A DNA stretch of 64,000 nt from an uncultured Chloracidobacterium sp. (GCA_936914845.1 CAKZGE010000008.1:137470-201469), one strand, 5' to 3'; numbered from the stretch's first letter, positions 42,132-52,354 are shown. Numbers and translations are program-made. The notes: generated by a model not told the origin, from the sequence alone.

Positions 42132-45100
42132 TTAGCTTGCCGCTATCTTCTCAATTACAAGGGCCGCCGCGTCGATCAGCCCGCCTTCGACGCCGGTAAC
42201 GCGCAAAATGCCGTTGGGTGAAAACGCGGCATTTCCACCGTCGCCGACAAATTCCATCAGCCGGTCCGGATCAACCCTTGAATCCGGCCCTAGCTTGACC
42301 GAAAAACCGCCTGCTGCCCGATCGACCGAGATAACGCCGGCCCGTTCGGCAAACCTTCGCAAGCGGCTGTAGCTGAGGAGATCTTCGACCGCCGTCGGCA
42401 ATGCTCCATAACGATCGCGTATCTCTTGCCTGATATCTCCCAATTCGCCATCGCTATCAGCCGCAGATATCCGCTTGTAGGTGCGAAGCCGTTGGCTGGT
42501 ATCTTGAATGTAATTCTTCGGTATTGAAAGATCGACGCCGAGATTGATCGAAACATTCACTTCGTCCGCAACCTCATCGCCGCGCAATTCGCCGATGGTG
42601 CGTTCCAGCATCTTGGTGTAAAGATCAAATCCCAAGGCATCAAGATGGCCGCTTTGCTGTCCGCCCAAAATGTTGCCCGCACCGCGAAGCTCCAGATCAA
42701 GGGCCGCGATCCGGAAGCCGGCACCGAGATCGGAAAATTCTCGTATCGCGCTCAACCGGCGACGGGCGATCGGCGTTAATTCCACTTCTGCCGGTATCAA
42801 CATATATGCATAGGCTCGGCGATTTGAACGCCCGACACGCCCGCGAAGTTGATAAAGCTGCGACAGGCCGTAATTATCGGCCCGATTGATTATGATCGTG
42901 TTCGCCCGCGGAATATCGATGCCATTTTCAATGATCGTCGTCGCGACCAAAATATCATATTTGTGATCGATAAAATCGAGCATCACCTGTTCCATTTCTT
43001 TCTCATTCATTTGCCCGTGGCCAATGGCAATGCGGGCTTGCGGAACTATTCGTTTAATGTGGGCGGCGATCGTCTCAATGGTCTCAACCCGATTGTGTAT
43101 GAAAAAGACCTGGCCATTGCGGGCAAGTTCGAGCTCTACGGCCGAACGAATGACATTTTCGCCAAATTGAACCACGTGTGTATTGATGGCCAGCCGGTCT
43201 CGCGGCGGCGTCTCGATAACCGACATATCACGCATGCCAAGCAGCGACATATTCAGCGTTCGCGGTATCGGTGTCGCTGAAAGTGTGAGCACATCGACCT
43301 TCTTTTTGAGCTGCTTCAACTTTTCTTTGTGGGCCACTCCAAAACGCTGCTCTTCATCAATAATGACCAGCCCCAGTTTCGGCAGATCAACGTCTGCGGA
43401 AAGAACGCGATGTGTTCCGATCAATACATCGACATCGCCCTTGGCCGCCTTAGCAACGACCGCCTTTTGATCTTTCGTAGAACGGAAACGCGATAAAAGC
43501 TCGACCGACACCGGAAAAGCAGCAAAGCGTTTCGCAAAATTCTCTGAATGCTGATAGGCCAAGATAGTCGTCGGTGTTAGCACCGCCACCTGTTTACCTT
43601 CCATGACGGCCTTAAAAGCAGCCCGCATCGCCACCTCGGTCTTGCCGTAACCGACATCGCCGATGATCAGCCGGTCCATCGGCCGCGGTGTCTCCATATC
43701 GCCTTTCACGTCAATGATGGCGGACGCCTGATCAGCCGTCAGGTCGTAAGGAAAGCTATCTTCAAATTCGTGCTGCCAGGGCGTGTCCGCCGAATATGCA
43801 AAACCGGCAACGAGTTTCCGTTCGGCATATAGCTTCAGCAGTTCGTCCGCCATGTCACGCATCGCCCGCTTGGCACGCGCTTTCGTCTTTTGCCAGCCGA
43901 TCCCGCCCAAACGGTCAACCGTCGGCGATGTCGTTTCGCCCGAACCGTACCGCGAAACAAGGTCCATTCGCTCGACCGGCACAAACAGCTTTGCTTCATC
44001 AGCATAGATCAGCAGCATGAACTCGCGGTCGCCGTCGGGTGAGGCTATCGACTGCAGCCCCTCAAAGCGCCCAATGCCGTGATCGACGTGGACCACATAA
44101 TCGCCTTTCTTCAGATCTCTGAAATCTGATATGAACGCTCCGAGCCGCGCCTTTGTCCTTTTTTTAACGGCGACGGTTTTTATTCCATCTTCGCGCACAG
44201 CCTCGCCGAAAATATCACTTTCCGTATAAACGGAAAGCCCGATCTGCGGCAGTTCGAATCCACCGGAAATATCGCCTACGGATACATTTTGAGCCGGAAA
44301 TTCAGAACCCAGATCGCGGACTATCTCTTCGAAACGCTCCGCCAACCCAGCCGTCTGCATCACGATCCGATATTGCGGCCGCTGGCCCAGTGAACGAATA
44401 AAGGCGGATACATCGCCATGAAATTTCTGGGTCGATCGTGATGTGAGATCCACCTCCCGTGAATTCTCAAGAGCGGTAAACAAGAATAGCGGTTCGGCAT
44501 CTGATGATGAAGACCCGGAAACCGCGAAGCGTTCATCTATTTCGGCAACTGTTCTGCCGAGACTGCGTAGTTCGACGCGTTCATGATCTGCAAGTTTAGC
44601 TCGCAGCTCTTCGGGCGAAAGCAGCAGAGCCGTCGGTTCCAGGCCGATATCGCCGCTTTCCATCACCGCTGCGTAGCGGTCCGCAGCCAATTCCAGCAGC
44701 GATCCGATGTGCTGTTCGATAACCACCGGTTCGTCGATCACCAATGTTGATTCACCGACGTGTTCAAAAACACTTCCGCTGAGCGGTTTCGTCAGCGGCA
44801 GCAGAAATTCCCAACCGGAAAAGGGTTCGCCGGCATCCGCAAAATCTGTTCGATCCTTAAGATTGCGAGCGGCCCTTTCATCCATAAAGGTTTCGGCGGC
44901 GATATATGCCCAGTCCCGCAGGTCTGCGGCAGATGCGGCATATTCGCGCATCGGCGCCACCGACACTTCTTTTAGTTGCTCGGTCGAAAGCTGCGTTTCC
45001 GGATCGAAAGAGCGGATCGAATCAACGGTGTCGCCGAAAAATTCAAATCTCAGCGGCGAATCGCTATCCGGCGGCCATATATCGACAATGCCGCCGCGAA

Positions 45101-45602
45101 TCGAAAATTGGCCCACGCCATTGACCGGATCTTCGCGGACATAACCCACAGCGAACAGCTTCTCCATCAAGTCTTCCAGCGAAAGGTCCTCATCACGGCG
45201 AATTATCAATCCGAGAGCGGCAGTTTCTTGCGGCGAGGGCGTTCGCATCAGCAGAGATCGTGCGGAAACTATTACGGCATCCGCCGCCTGCTGCGACAAA
45301 CTCCAAAGAGCAAGTGCACGTCGTTCCTGTGTCTCGGCGTGCGGCGAAATGCCCGCGTACGGATCCGTTTCAAATGACGGCAAGGCGACTATCTTTGCCT
45401 CCTTTGCCCAAAAGGCGAGATCGGCTGCCCATTTTTCGACGTCGTCGTTCGAATCCGCCACGATCAAAAACGGCCGCGGAGCATTTTTGATCAGTTCCGC
45501 AAAAACATACGCTTTGGCAGAGATCGACGTCATGCCGTTAAGGCTGACCACCCGGGTACCACTCTCTATCGCCTCTTGAAGCTGTTTGATCTCATCCGCC
45601 AT
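42132..45602 (-). CDS. mfd: Transcription-repair coupling factor
   Basis: 1156 aa from the ATG at 45602; a GTG four codons upstream is less likely. Mfd removes RNA polymerase stalled at lesions and recruits UvrAB. UvrB-like N-terminal domains include VDIWPPDSDSPLRFEFFGDTVDSIR; the RNA-polymerase-interacting domain starts at GDYVVHVDHGIGRFEGL; the RecG-like motor has IGDVGYGKTEVAMRAAF, LIGTHR, IIDEEQRFGV, TLSATPIPRTL, and QLRGRVGRSNRRAYAY. The C-terminal domain 7 covers the last 130 residues. Full length for the family. Confidence 0.97.
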   Translation of the reverse strand: MADEIKQLQEAIESGTRVVSLNGMTSISAKAYVFAELIKNAPRPFLIVADSNDDVEKWAADLAFWAKEAKIVALPSFETDPYAGISPHAETQERRALALWSLSQQAADAVIVSARSLLMRTPSPQETAALGLIIRRDEDLSLEDLMEKLFAVGYVREDPVNGVGQFSIRGGIVDIWPPDSDSPLRFEFFGDTVDSIRSFDPETQLSTEQLKEVSVAPMREYAASAADLRDWAYIAAETFMDERAARNLKDRTDFADAGEPFSGWEFLLPLTKPLSGSVFEHVGESTLVIDEPVVIEQHIGSLLELAADRYAAVMESGDIGLEPTALLLSPEELRAKLADHERVELRSLGRTVAEIDERFAVSGSSSSDAEPLFLFTALENSREVDLTSRSTQKFHGDVSAFIRSLGQRPQYRIVMQTAGLAERFEEIVRDLGSEFPAQNVSVGDISGGFELPQIGLSVYTESDIFGEAVREDGIKTVAVKKRTKARLGAFISDFRDLKKGDYVVHVDHGIGRFEGLQSIASPDGDREFMLLIYADEAKLFVPVERMDLVSRYGSGETTSPTVDRLGGIGWQKTKARAKRAMRDMADELLKLYAERKLVAGFAYSADTPWQHEFEDSFPYDLTADQASAIIDVKGDMETPRPMDRLIIGDVGYGKTEVAMRAAFKAVMEGKQVAVLTPTTILAYQHSENFAKRFAAFPVSVELLSRFRSTKDQKAVVAKAAKGDVDVLIGTHRVLSADVDLPKLGLVIIDEEQRFGVAHKEKLKQLKKKVDVLTLSATPIPRTLNMSLLGMRDMSVIETPPRDRLAINTHVVQFGENVIRSAVELELARNGQVFFIHNRVETIETIAAHIKRIVPQARIAIGHGQMNEKEMEQVMLDFIDHKYDILVATTIIENGIDIPRANTIIINRADNYGLSQLYQLRGRVGRSNRRAYAYMLIPAEVELTPIARRRLSAIREFSDLGAGFRIAALDLELRGAGNILGGQQSGHLDALGFDLYTKMLERTIGELRGDEVADEVNVSINLGVDLSIPKNYIQDTSQRLRTYKRISAADSDGELGDIRQEIRDRYGALPTAVEDLLSYSRLRRFAERAGVISVDRAAGGFSVKLGPDSRVDPDRLMEFVGDGGNAAFSPNGILRVTGVEGGLIDAAALVIEKIAAS

Positions 45603-45736
45603 AAATGAACGCACCTATCCCCGACAAAGCCGTAACTTTGCCCGGATCCTTTTCCTATATTGTGCCACATCGAGGCGATATTTGCCGCATAGCATCTACC
45701 GACCTATAATCTAATATTCTTAAATAAGATATTTTT

Positions 45737-47299
45737 ATGAGCATTCCTTCTTTCGAAGACATCATCGAACCCAATGACCAGGTCCAGGCCCGAGCTGAAC
45801 ATCTGCACACACTCAGCCAGTTGATCGGCAATGTATATCCGAACAAATTTGACCGCAGTCGATTGACGGGCGGCGAGGACACGATTTCAAGCATTTTGGT
45901 GTTTGCTCCCGTAGCCGCGGTTGCCGAGGAAATGGCAGAGGTTCGCTCGGGCTTAAAAGAAGGCGAACGCCCGCCGGCAGAGGTTAAAGACGCTTTTAAT
46001 TCCCGGCTAAAGGAACTCGGAACGGTTCGTATTGCGGGGCGGCTGACGACTCCTATCCGCGGAAACTTCGTTCATTTGACGGACGGTGTCCGCAAGCTGC
46101 AGATATACTGCAACAAAAAAGGGCCGCTTGCTCTTATCAGGTCAAATGGCACCATCGATCCGGAAAGCGGCTGGGCGTTGTGGCAATTGGTAGATCACGG
46201 GGATTTCATCGGTGTCGAAGGTTATCTTTTTGTCACCAACACGGGCGAGGTTTCCGTTCACGTCGAAAGGCTTCAGTTTTTGGCAAAGGCTCTTTTGCCG
46301 ATGCCCGATAAAATGCACGGTATTGCGGATCCGGAATTGCGCCGGCGATATCGCTATGCCGATCTTATCGCTTCTTCATTACAGGTAGAGAACGAAGGTT
46401 TGACGACCCGCGAAGTTTTCGAACGGCGAGCGAAATTGATCAGCGGAATGCGGCGATATCTGGACGATCACGGCTTTATCGAAGTTGAAACACCGATGCT
46501 GACGCCAAAAGCGACCGGTGCCGCCGCCAAGCCATTTGAAACGCACCACAACGCTCTCGACATTCCGCTCTATGCACGCATCGCCCCGGAGCTTTATCTA
46601 AAGCGTTTAACGGTCGGCGGATTTGAAAGGGTCTATGAGCTGAACCGCAATTTCCGCAACGAAGGCCTTTCACAGCGGCACAATCCCGAATTCACAATGC
46701 TCGAATTCTATGCCGCCTATATGGACGTGAACGGCATGATGGACTTTGCGGAGAAGATGATCCAAGAAGCGGTGAAAAAAGCGAACGACGGATCGTTGGT
46801 CGTTGGTTACAACGGAAATGAGATCGATTTCAGCAACTTTCAACGGGCAAGTATGTCCGATGTTGCTAGCTCGATCGAGTATTTTGAAGAACACATCGAG
46901 GAAACTCTGATCCAACCGACTTTCATCATCGATTATCCGAAATCGATCTCTCCGTTATCCAAGGCGTCGCCGGACAACCCCGAGATCGCCGAACGCTTTG
47001 AGCTTTTCATCAACGGCATGGAGATCGCCAACGGCTTTAGCGAGCTGAATGACCCGAAAGAGCAATACGAGCGTTTTGTCGATCAGATGTCGCAACGCGA
47101 AGGCGGCGACGAAGAAGCGATGGTGCTTGACGAAGATTACATCCGAGCGTTGAGCTACGGCATGCCGCCCGCCGCCGGCATCGGCATCGGCATTGACCGG
47201 CTGGTTATGCTTTTGACCGATAAACACTCTATCCGCGATGTGATCTTGTTTCCCCATATGCGGCCTGAGAAAAAAGAACAAGAGGAGCAGCAGGCTTAA
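45737..47299 (+). CDS. lysS: Lysyl-tRNA synthetase, class II
   Basis: 520 aa. The N-terminal OB-fold anticodon-binding domain (about 65-175) contains VRIAGRLTTPIRGNFVHLTDG. The catalytic domain has motif 1 (HGFIEVETPMLTPKATGAAA), motif 2 (FRNEGLSQRHNPEFTMLEFY) and motif 3 (PPAAGIGIGIDRLVMLLTD). YARIAPELYLKRL and the ELNDPKEQ block are lysine-specific. The C-terminus KKEQEEQQA is short and acidic. Divergent from mfd over a 134-base spacer; followed closely by a DUF1990 gene. Confidence 0.97.
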   Translation: MSIPSFEDIIEPNDQVQARAEHLHTLSQLIGNVYPNKFDRSRLTGGEDTISSILVFAPVAAVAEEMAEVRSGLKEGERPPAEVKDAFNSRLKELGTVRIAGRLTTPIRGNFVHLTDGVRKLQIYCNKKGPLALIRSNGTIDPESGWALWQLVDHGDFIGVEGYLFVTNTGEVSVHVERLQFLAKALLPMPDKMHGIADPELRRRYRYADLIASSLQVENEGLTTREVFERRAKLISGMRRYLDDHGFIEVETPMLTPKATGAAAKPFETHHNALDIPLYARIAPELYLKRLTVGGFERVYELNRNFRNEGLSQRHNPEFTMLEFYAAYMDVNGMMDFAEKMIQEAVKKANDGSLVVGYNGNEIDFSNFQRASMSDVASSIEYFEEHIEETLIQPTFIIDYPKSISPLSKASPDNPEIAERFELFINGMEIANGFSELNDPKEQYERFVDQMSQREGGDEEAMVLDEDYIRALSYGMPPAAGIGIGIDRLVMLLTDKHSIRDVILFPHMRPEKKEQEEQQA

Positions 47300-47308
47300 C
47301 GACCCGAT

Positions 47309-47881
47309 ATGTTCTACCTTTCCCGCCCGGGGGCTGAAACGATAGCCGCTTTTATCGCCGAGCAACAGGATCACAGCTTGACGTATGAACATGTCGGCTG
47401 CACCGCATTGGAGCGCCCGCCGACCGGCTGGAATGTCGATCATAACCGGATTTTGTTGGGCAAAGGCGACGCCGTATTGGTTGCGGCTGTTAATGCGATA
47501 AATAGCTGGGAGATGTTCGATCTTGGTTGGGTTTCGCTCTATCCGGAAAATGCGGCCTCAACCGAAGGTACTGTCGTGGCAGCACTCATTAGGCACCTCG
47601 GTTTTTGGTCGCTAAATGCTAGCCGTATCGTCTATCGCATCGAAGATCGCTCCCGCCAGCGTCATTATTTCGCCTACGGAACACTCGAAGGCCACGCTGA
47701 AATGGGCGAGGAGCGATTTATGATCGACTTCGACACCACCACGGGAAACGTCTATTACGACCTGCTCGCCTATTCACGCCCGCGTCATTTTATGGCGAAA
47801 CTCGGATACCCTTTTACCCGCATGCTTCAAAAACAATTTGCCAAAGATTCTCTAGCAGTAATGAAAAGAGCGATTGCTTAA
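47309..47881 (+). CDS. DUF1990 family protein
   Basis: 190 aa, soluble. The pattern ATIAAFIAEQQDHSLTYEHVGCT-like start, GWNVDHNRILLGKGDAVLVAAV, and end FDTTTGNVYYDLLAYSRPRHFM, LGYPFTRMLQKQFAKDSLAVMK is the DUF1990 family, whose function is unknown (a START/polyketide-cyclase-like fold is predicted). It is nine bases downstream of lysS and probably co-transcribed, although no functional link with tRNA charging is known. Confidence 0.8.
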   Translation: MFYLSRPGAETIAAFIAEQQDHSLTYEHVGCTALERPPTGWNVDHNRILLGKGDAVLVAAVNAINSWEMFDLGWVSLYPENAASTEGTVVAALIRHLGFWSLNASRIVYRIEDRSRQRHYFAYGTLEGHAEMGEERFMIDFDTTTGNVYYDLLAYSRPRHFMAKLGYPFTRMLQKQFAKDSLAVMKRAIA

Positions 47882-47916
47882 GCTTCTGAATCGCAAAATC
47901 CGGCAGATTTGAATTG

Positions 47917-48075
47917 CCACGCTCTTTAGAGCGTGGATTGAATATCGAAATAATTTTCCGGCTTTAACCGAACCTTTGGGCTGAAGCCCATACTTTTTGA
48001 TCATCTTGGTCGCAACAATGAATGCCGACCGTTGCGGAATATATGCGGCTCCTACAGAGCTAGAACGCTGAAAGA
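47917..48075 (+). repeat. Cluster of REP-like palindromes
   Basis: The 519-base gap between the DUF1990 gene and polA has no credible gene. Its first part holds CCACGCTCTTTAGAGCGTGG (47917-47936), a perfect palindrome; TGGGCTGAAGCCCA (47977-47990); and GGCTCCTACAGAGCT near 48047. These look like REP elements mobilised by RAYT transposases; no RAYT gene is in the window. Confidence 0.45.
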
Positions 48076-48191
48076 TGACGTTTTCTACAAACATACCGCT
48101 ACTAACGGGGCTAAGGATTTTTGAGAACCCAGTCGCTATCGCTCCCGGTTCTGACCCAGAGATCAGGCTCTTAACTGAAACCGATGCTCAT

Positions 48192-48255
48192 CCCGGACGC
48201 CTCTCGCCTGTCCCCCCCAGGCTGGAATCCTGCTCACCCCGGACGCCTCTCGCCT
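48192..48255 (+). repeat. Two direct copies of an 18-base unit
   Basis: CCCGGACGCCTCTCGCCT occurs at 48192-48209 and 48238-48255, each followed by a run of C. A GTGGGGAC/GTCCCCAC hairpin lies at 48307-48327 just after. This C-rich stretch differs in composition from its surroundings. Confidence 0.6.
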
Positions 48256-48400
48256 CCCCCCTGACGCCGCCATAGAGAATATTTTTCGGGCGACGAAGCG
48301 TCACCCGTGGGGACAGGAGTGTCCCCACTCCGGGGTGTGAATGCGTCGGCTAATTCGAAGCAATGGCCCGTGTCGTGATATTCTTGCCTTCACAAAGCTT

Positions 48401-51103
48401 ATGAAACGCGTTTTTCTGATCGATTCGATGTCGCATATCTTTCGGGCATTTTTTGCACCGATGGGAGCTAAGCAGGAACCGCTCCGCAACAGCAAGGGCC
48501 AAGTGACACAGGCGATCTTCGTCTTTACGAATATGCTTCGCAAGCTGCTCAACGACGAACGCCCGGACTATATCGCCGCTGTTTTTGACACGGATGAACC
48601 GACCTTCCGTCACACTTCTTATGCCGAATACAAGGCGAACCGCGAAGCGATGCCGGCCGACCTCGCCGATCAGATACCGTTCATTGTCCGTGTTTGCGAA
48701 GTTTATAACATTCCGATCGTGAAAATGGACGGCTTCGAAGCAGACGACATTATCGGCACCCTTTCCAAACAGTGCGAAAGAAACAAGATGCAGGCCGTCA
48801 TCGTTTCGAACGACAAGGATCTCTGCCAGCTCGTCAGCGACCCTTATGTCATCGCCATGCGGCAAAACGCTCAGAACCTAAAGCGGAAGGTGCCGGTACC
48901 GCCTGTCGAATGGTGTGACGAAGCCTGGGTGGAAAACAAGTTCGGCGTGCCGCCCGGCAAGATCATTGACCTGCTGGGCCTGATGGGCGACGCCGTCGAT
49001 AACATTCCCGGCGCCCCCGGCATCGGCGAAAAAGGAGCCCTCAAGCTGGTACAGGAGTACGGCTCCGCGATCGGTGCCATGGAAAATGCCGAACATGTCA
49101 CGCACAAAACCTATCGCGAAAGTTTGCAGAACAACCGCGACATAATACTTCAATCGCTTGAGCTGGCTACCGTCCATTGTGAGGTCCCGATCGACCTCGA
49201 TCTGGAAAAACTTAAATATCGCGAACCGGACCGAGAGGCCGCATATGAACTGTTCAAAGAGCTGGAATTTACCAATCTGACCCGCGAATTTTCAGATGCA
49301 AAGCCTCTTTTCGATATGTATGGAGACGCCAAACCGGACAGTGTCCGGCGAAGCTACAGCCTTATCAACACCCGCGTAGATCTCGACAAGCTCGTGCGGC
49401 GCTTGTTTGAAACCGAATTGTGGGCATTTGACCTGCATGAGGTAAAAGAGAACGACAAGCTCAGCACCTTTGCTCGCACGCTTCCAACGGGGATCTCGAT
49501 CGCGACCGCTCCGGGTTCTTCGTTCTACATCGACCTGGAAAATTTCGCAGATGATAAAGACGAGGCGGTGAATACGCTCGGCGAACTGATCTCGAACGAA
49601 TTTCTTACGAAAACGGCGTATGATGCGAAACGGGCCATCGGTTGTTTTCACAGCCGCGGCTTCGTGCCGAACGGTATCGCCGATGATACCCTCATCGCCG
49701 CTTACCTGCTTGATTCGACACGCTCTTCTTACGATATCGATTACTTGGCTCATGCCTATCTTGATCTCGAATTGTCCGACGACGTGCCGGCGGAAATGTC
49801 CGCTGAAGCCTTCAGATCAGCCGAAAAAGCAGACATTATTCTACGCCTGACACCGGTTTTGCGGGCGAAACTGGCGGAAGCTTCGATGACTAAACTCTAT
49901 CGTGATATCGAAATGCCGCTCGTTCCGGTCCTGGCGGGCATCGAGATGGCCGGAATGAAGGTCGATGTCGAAAAACTGCATAGATTCTCTGATTTCGTCG
50001 CTAAAGAACTTGCGAAGCTGAGCGAAAAGATATTTGCCATTGCCGGCCGCGAATTCAATATAGGCTCTCCGAAGCAGGTGGGCGAAGTTTTCGAAGATCT
50101 GAACATCGCCACCGGCCGCAAAACTGCCACCGGCCAGATATCGACCAGCAAAGACGTGCTTGCCGAATTGGCTCTGACCTATGAGATCGCTCAATTCATC
50201 ATCGATTACCGCGAATTGGACAAACTGAAAGCGACCTATGCCGATTCGCTGCCGAAAATGGTCAGCGAAGATGGCCGGATCCACGGGGTGCTGAACCAGA
50301 CCGTTGCCGCCACCGGCCGCCTTAGTTCGACAGAACCGAACCTGCAGAACATTCCAAACCGAACGGAACTCGGCCAGCAGATCAGGGCCGCCTTTATTCC
50401 CGAAACGGGTAATAAGCTTGTTTCCGCCGATTATTCGCAGCTCGAGCTTCGCATTTTGGCCCACGTCACACAAGATCCTGTCATGCTCGAGGCATTTCAA
50501 AACAACGAAGATATTCATAGCAAAACGGCCCGTTTGGTCTTTGGTGCCGCTGATGAAAAGGAACTTAAGGAGAAGCGTCGATTGGCAAAGATCGTCAATT
50601 TCGGCATTGCTTACGCCGTCGAGGCCTTTGGGCTCTCACAACGCGTCGGCATTTCCCGGCAGGAGGCCCGCAAGGTCATCGACGACTATTTTGAAACGTA
50701 CAAAGGCATTCGCAGGTATATGGATCAAACGCCCGAAACCGCCCGCAAACAAGGATTTATCGCTTCTTTGTTCGGAAGGCGACGCTATTTTCCGTCTATC
50801 AATGACCGAAATTTTACAGTCCGCTCCCGCTCCGAACGCGAAGCGATCAATATGCCGATCCAGGGCACAGCCAGCGACATCGTAAAGATCGCGATGCTGA
50901 ATGTCGATAGGGCTTTGAAAGAAAGCGGTGTGCGAACACGGATGTTAATGCAGGTCCACGATGAACTTCTTTTCGAAGCTCCAATTGACGAGGTCGAAAA
51001 GGTGAGCGAGATCATCAAACGCGAAATGGAAGCGGCCGCCAAGCTCGATGTACCGTTGATCGTCGAGGTCGGCAGCGGTGATAACTGGATGGACGCCAAA
51101 TGA
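48401..51103 (+). CDS. polA: DNA polymerase I with degenerate proofreading domain
   Basis: 900 aa from the ATG at 48401 (MKRVFLIDSMSHIFRAFF). The 5' nuclease is intact: FDTDEPTFRHTSYAEYKANR, GFEADDIIGTL, SNDKDLCQLV and the GIGEKGALKL helix-hairpin-helix. In the 3'-5' exonuclease-like domain (about 335-500) only D344 and D408 keep catalytic identity; E357, N420, Y497 and D501 of E. coli correspond to H346, a Lys, R472 and K476. The polymerase is intact: VSADYSQLELRI (motif A), RRLAKIVNFGIAY (B), MQVHDELLFE (C). It fills gaps and removes primers, probably without proofreading. Confidence 0.96.
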   Translation: MKRVFLIDSMSHIFRAFFAPMGAKQEPLRNSKGQVTQAIFVFTNMLRKLLNDERPDYIAAVFDTDEPTFRHTSYAEYKANREAMPADLADQIPFIVRVCEVYNIPIVKMDGFEADDIIGTLSKQCERNKMQAVIVSNDKDLCQLVSDPYVIAMRQNAQNLKRKVPVPPVEWCDEAWVENKFGVPPGKIIDLLGLMGDAVDNIPGAPGIGEKGALKLVQEYGSAIGAMENAEHVTHKTYRESLQNNRDIILQSLELATVHCEVPIDLDLEKLKYREPDREAAYELFKELEFTNLTREFSDAKPLFDMYGDAKPDSVRRSYSLINTRVDLDKLVRRLFETELWAFDLHEVKENDKLSTFARTLPTGISIATAPGSSFYIDLENFADDKDEAVNTLGELISNEFLTKTAYDAKRAIGCFHSRGFVPNGIADDTLIAAYLLDSTRSSYDIDYLAHAYLDLELSDDVPAEMSAEAFRSAEKADIILRLTPVLRAKLAEASMTKLYRDIEMPLVPVLAGIEMAGMKVDVEKLHRFSDFVAKELAKLSEKIFAIAGREFNIGSPKQVGEVFEDLNIATGRKTATGQISTSKDVLAELALTYEIAQFIIDYRELDKLKATYADSLPKMVSEDGRIHGVLNQTVAATGRLSSTEPNLQNIPNRTELGQQIRAAFIPETGNKLVSADYSQLELRILAHVTQDPVMLEAFQNNEDIHSKTARLVFGAADEKELKEKRRLAKIVNFGIAYAVEAFGLSQRVGISRQEARKVIDDYFETYKGIRRYMDQTPETARKQGFIASLFGRRRYFPSINDRNFTVRSRSEREAINMPIQGTASDIVKIAMLNVDRALKESGVRTRMLMQVHDELLFEAPIDEVEKVSEIIKREMEAAAKLDVPLIVEVGSGDNWMDAK

Positions 51104-52195
51104 TCAACGCCGGTTGCGGTACCACGGTTCCTTAAAGCGGATCAGGTTTGCCATCGTCCGCGTCGGGTTCAGCAGCATCCGCAATATCACCTTGACGGTA
51201 AAGCCGGCTTTTTCGTAGTGTTTGATCACATATGTGTCCACCACATCTTCGACGACCATCAAACCCGTGCCGACGGTTGGTGTGATCACCATATCGACCA
51301 TGCCCATGTGACCGTAAAGGCCGACATTGCCCAGCGAAGATTGGCTGATCGGGCCGATCTCCCATTGTGTGCTCCAGGCCGTTGACCACAAAAACGCCTT
51401 CAGCGTTCCGCCCCAGTATCGTTCATCGTTCCGGAACTCGCGATCGCGGTATTTATCGTGATTCTGCGTAAAAATGAAACCGGTCATCGCTCCCTGCATC
51501 GGGTGGGCGATATAGTTGGTAAAGAACCGGTTGCCGTCGTCCCATCCGCGTAGTGCCTTTACCGAATCAAAATAATCTTGAATAAAAGGGCCGTCTTTGA
51601 TCGCCCTCCGTGTCTTTTCTTGGAATATGATCGCGTAACTATGCTGAAATCCCTGCATTAAAAGGGCCTGCAGCATTGCCGGCTTCCAGTGAAACTTTTC
51701 TTTGATAAGGGTTTGGTCGGGTGAGTCTGAGATCGCGGTGCAGCGGGTGAATTTGTTGATGCAGTCGAATTTAAGGTCCGTGATATCCGGAGCACCTTTC
51801 GGTACGTGCTTTTCAGCCCGCACATATGCATCTTTGGGCAGCACCTCCAGCTCGCCATTTTCTATGGCTTGCTCGCTAAATGGCCGCTCCGCCGATCGAG
51901 GAAAGGATCTTTCAGCCCGGCTGATAAGGTCGAGCGAAGCCTGAGCATCAAATTGATCTTGCTGATCGGTTTCGGATCCGCGGATGTCGGCGGCATCTTC
52001 GTGTCCGCTAAAATTTCTAGACCCGGAAGGCCTTACCCCCGCAGTCGAATCGTAGCCTTTATCCTTAGCAAAGGAAACATTAAAATGTCCGGTGTTTCCG
52101 CGGACCGAATGCGCCGTTTGAGCGGCGATCGCCGGAGAAAGCACCGCGACCAAGCCTAAAGCCAAAAAGAAACTAAGTTTTGCTGCCGATATCAT
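51104..52195 (-). CDS. Secreted protein of unknown function
   Basis: 363 aa from the ATG at 52195, which begins a signal peptide (AAKLSFFLALGLVAVLSPAIAAQ). The open frame continues upstream through the tRNA-Ala gene and is not coding there. The mature part has a polar region to about 130 and then an aromatic-rich domain: WKPAMLQALLMQGFQHSYAI, FFTNYIAHPMQGAMTGFIF, WSTAWSTQWEIGPISQSSLG, GTGLMVVEDVVDTYVIKHYE. The IAHPMQGA segment is reminiscent of DUF3943-like outer-membrane-associated proteins, but the match is weak. Confidence 0.7.
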   Translation of the reverse strand: MISAAKLSFFLALGLVAVLSPAIAAQTAHSVRGNTGHFNVSFAKDKGYDSTAGVRPSGSRNFSGHEDAADIRGSETDQQDQFDAQASLDLISRAERSFPRSAERPFSEQAIENGELEVLPKDAYVRAEKHVPKGAPDITDLKFDCINKFTRCTAISDSPDQTLIKEKFHWKPAMLQALLMQGFQHSYAIIFQEKTRRAIKDGPFIQDYFDSVKALRGWDDGNRFFTNYIAHPMQGAMTGFIFTQNHDKYRDREFRNDERYWGGTLKAFLWSTAWSTQWEIGPISQSSLGNVGLYGHMGMVDMVITPTVGTGLMVVEDVVDTYVIKHYEKAGFTVKVILRMLLNPTRTMANLIRFKEPWYRNRR

Positions 52196-52278
52196 TATTC
52201 CTGAAATATCGTAATATACCGTTTGTTGAAATAAAACAAAGCCCGGTGTGTTGCGCCAGGCTTCCAGATCATCGCGGG

Positions 52279-52354
52279 TGGTGGAGATGAGGAGGATCGA
52301 ACTCCTGGCCTCGGCATTGCGAACGCCGCGCTCTCCCAGCTGAGCTACATCCCC
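52279..52354 (-). tRNA. tRNA-Ala (anticodon CGC)
   Basis: Minus strand: GGGGATG pairs with CATCTCC, discriminator A and CCA encoded (52279-52281). The anticodon loop TTCGCAA gives CGC, and GAGTTCGATCCTC is the T arm; GTAGCTCAGCTGGGAGAGC is the D arm. Confidence 0.97.

Noticed and set aside
48075..48275. 66-aa plus-strand open frame before polA
   Set aside because: Spans REP-like palindromes and the C-rich direct repeats; Pro/Ser-rich low-complexity product.
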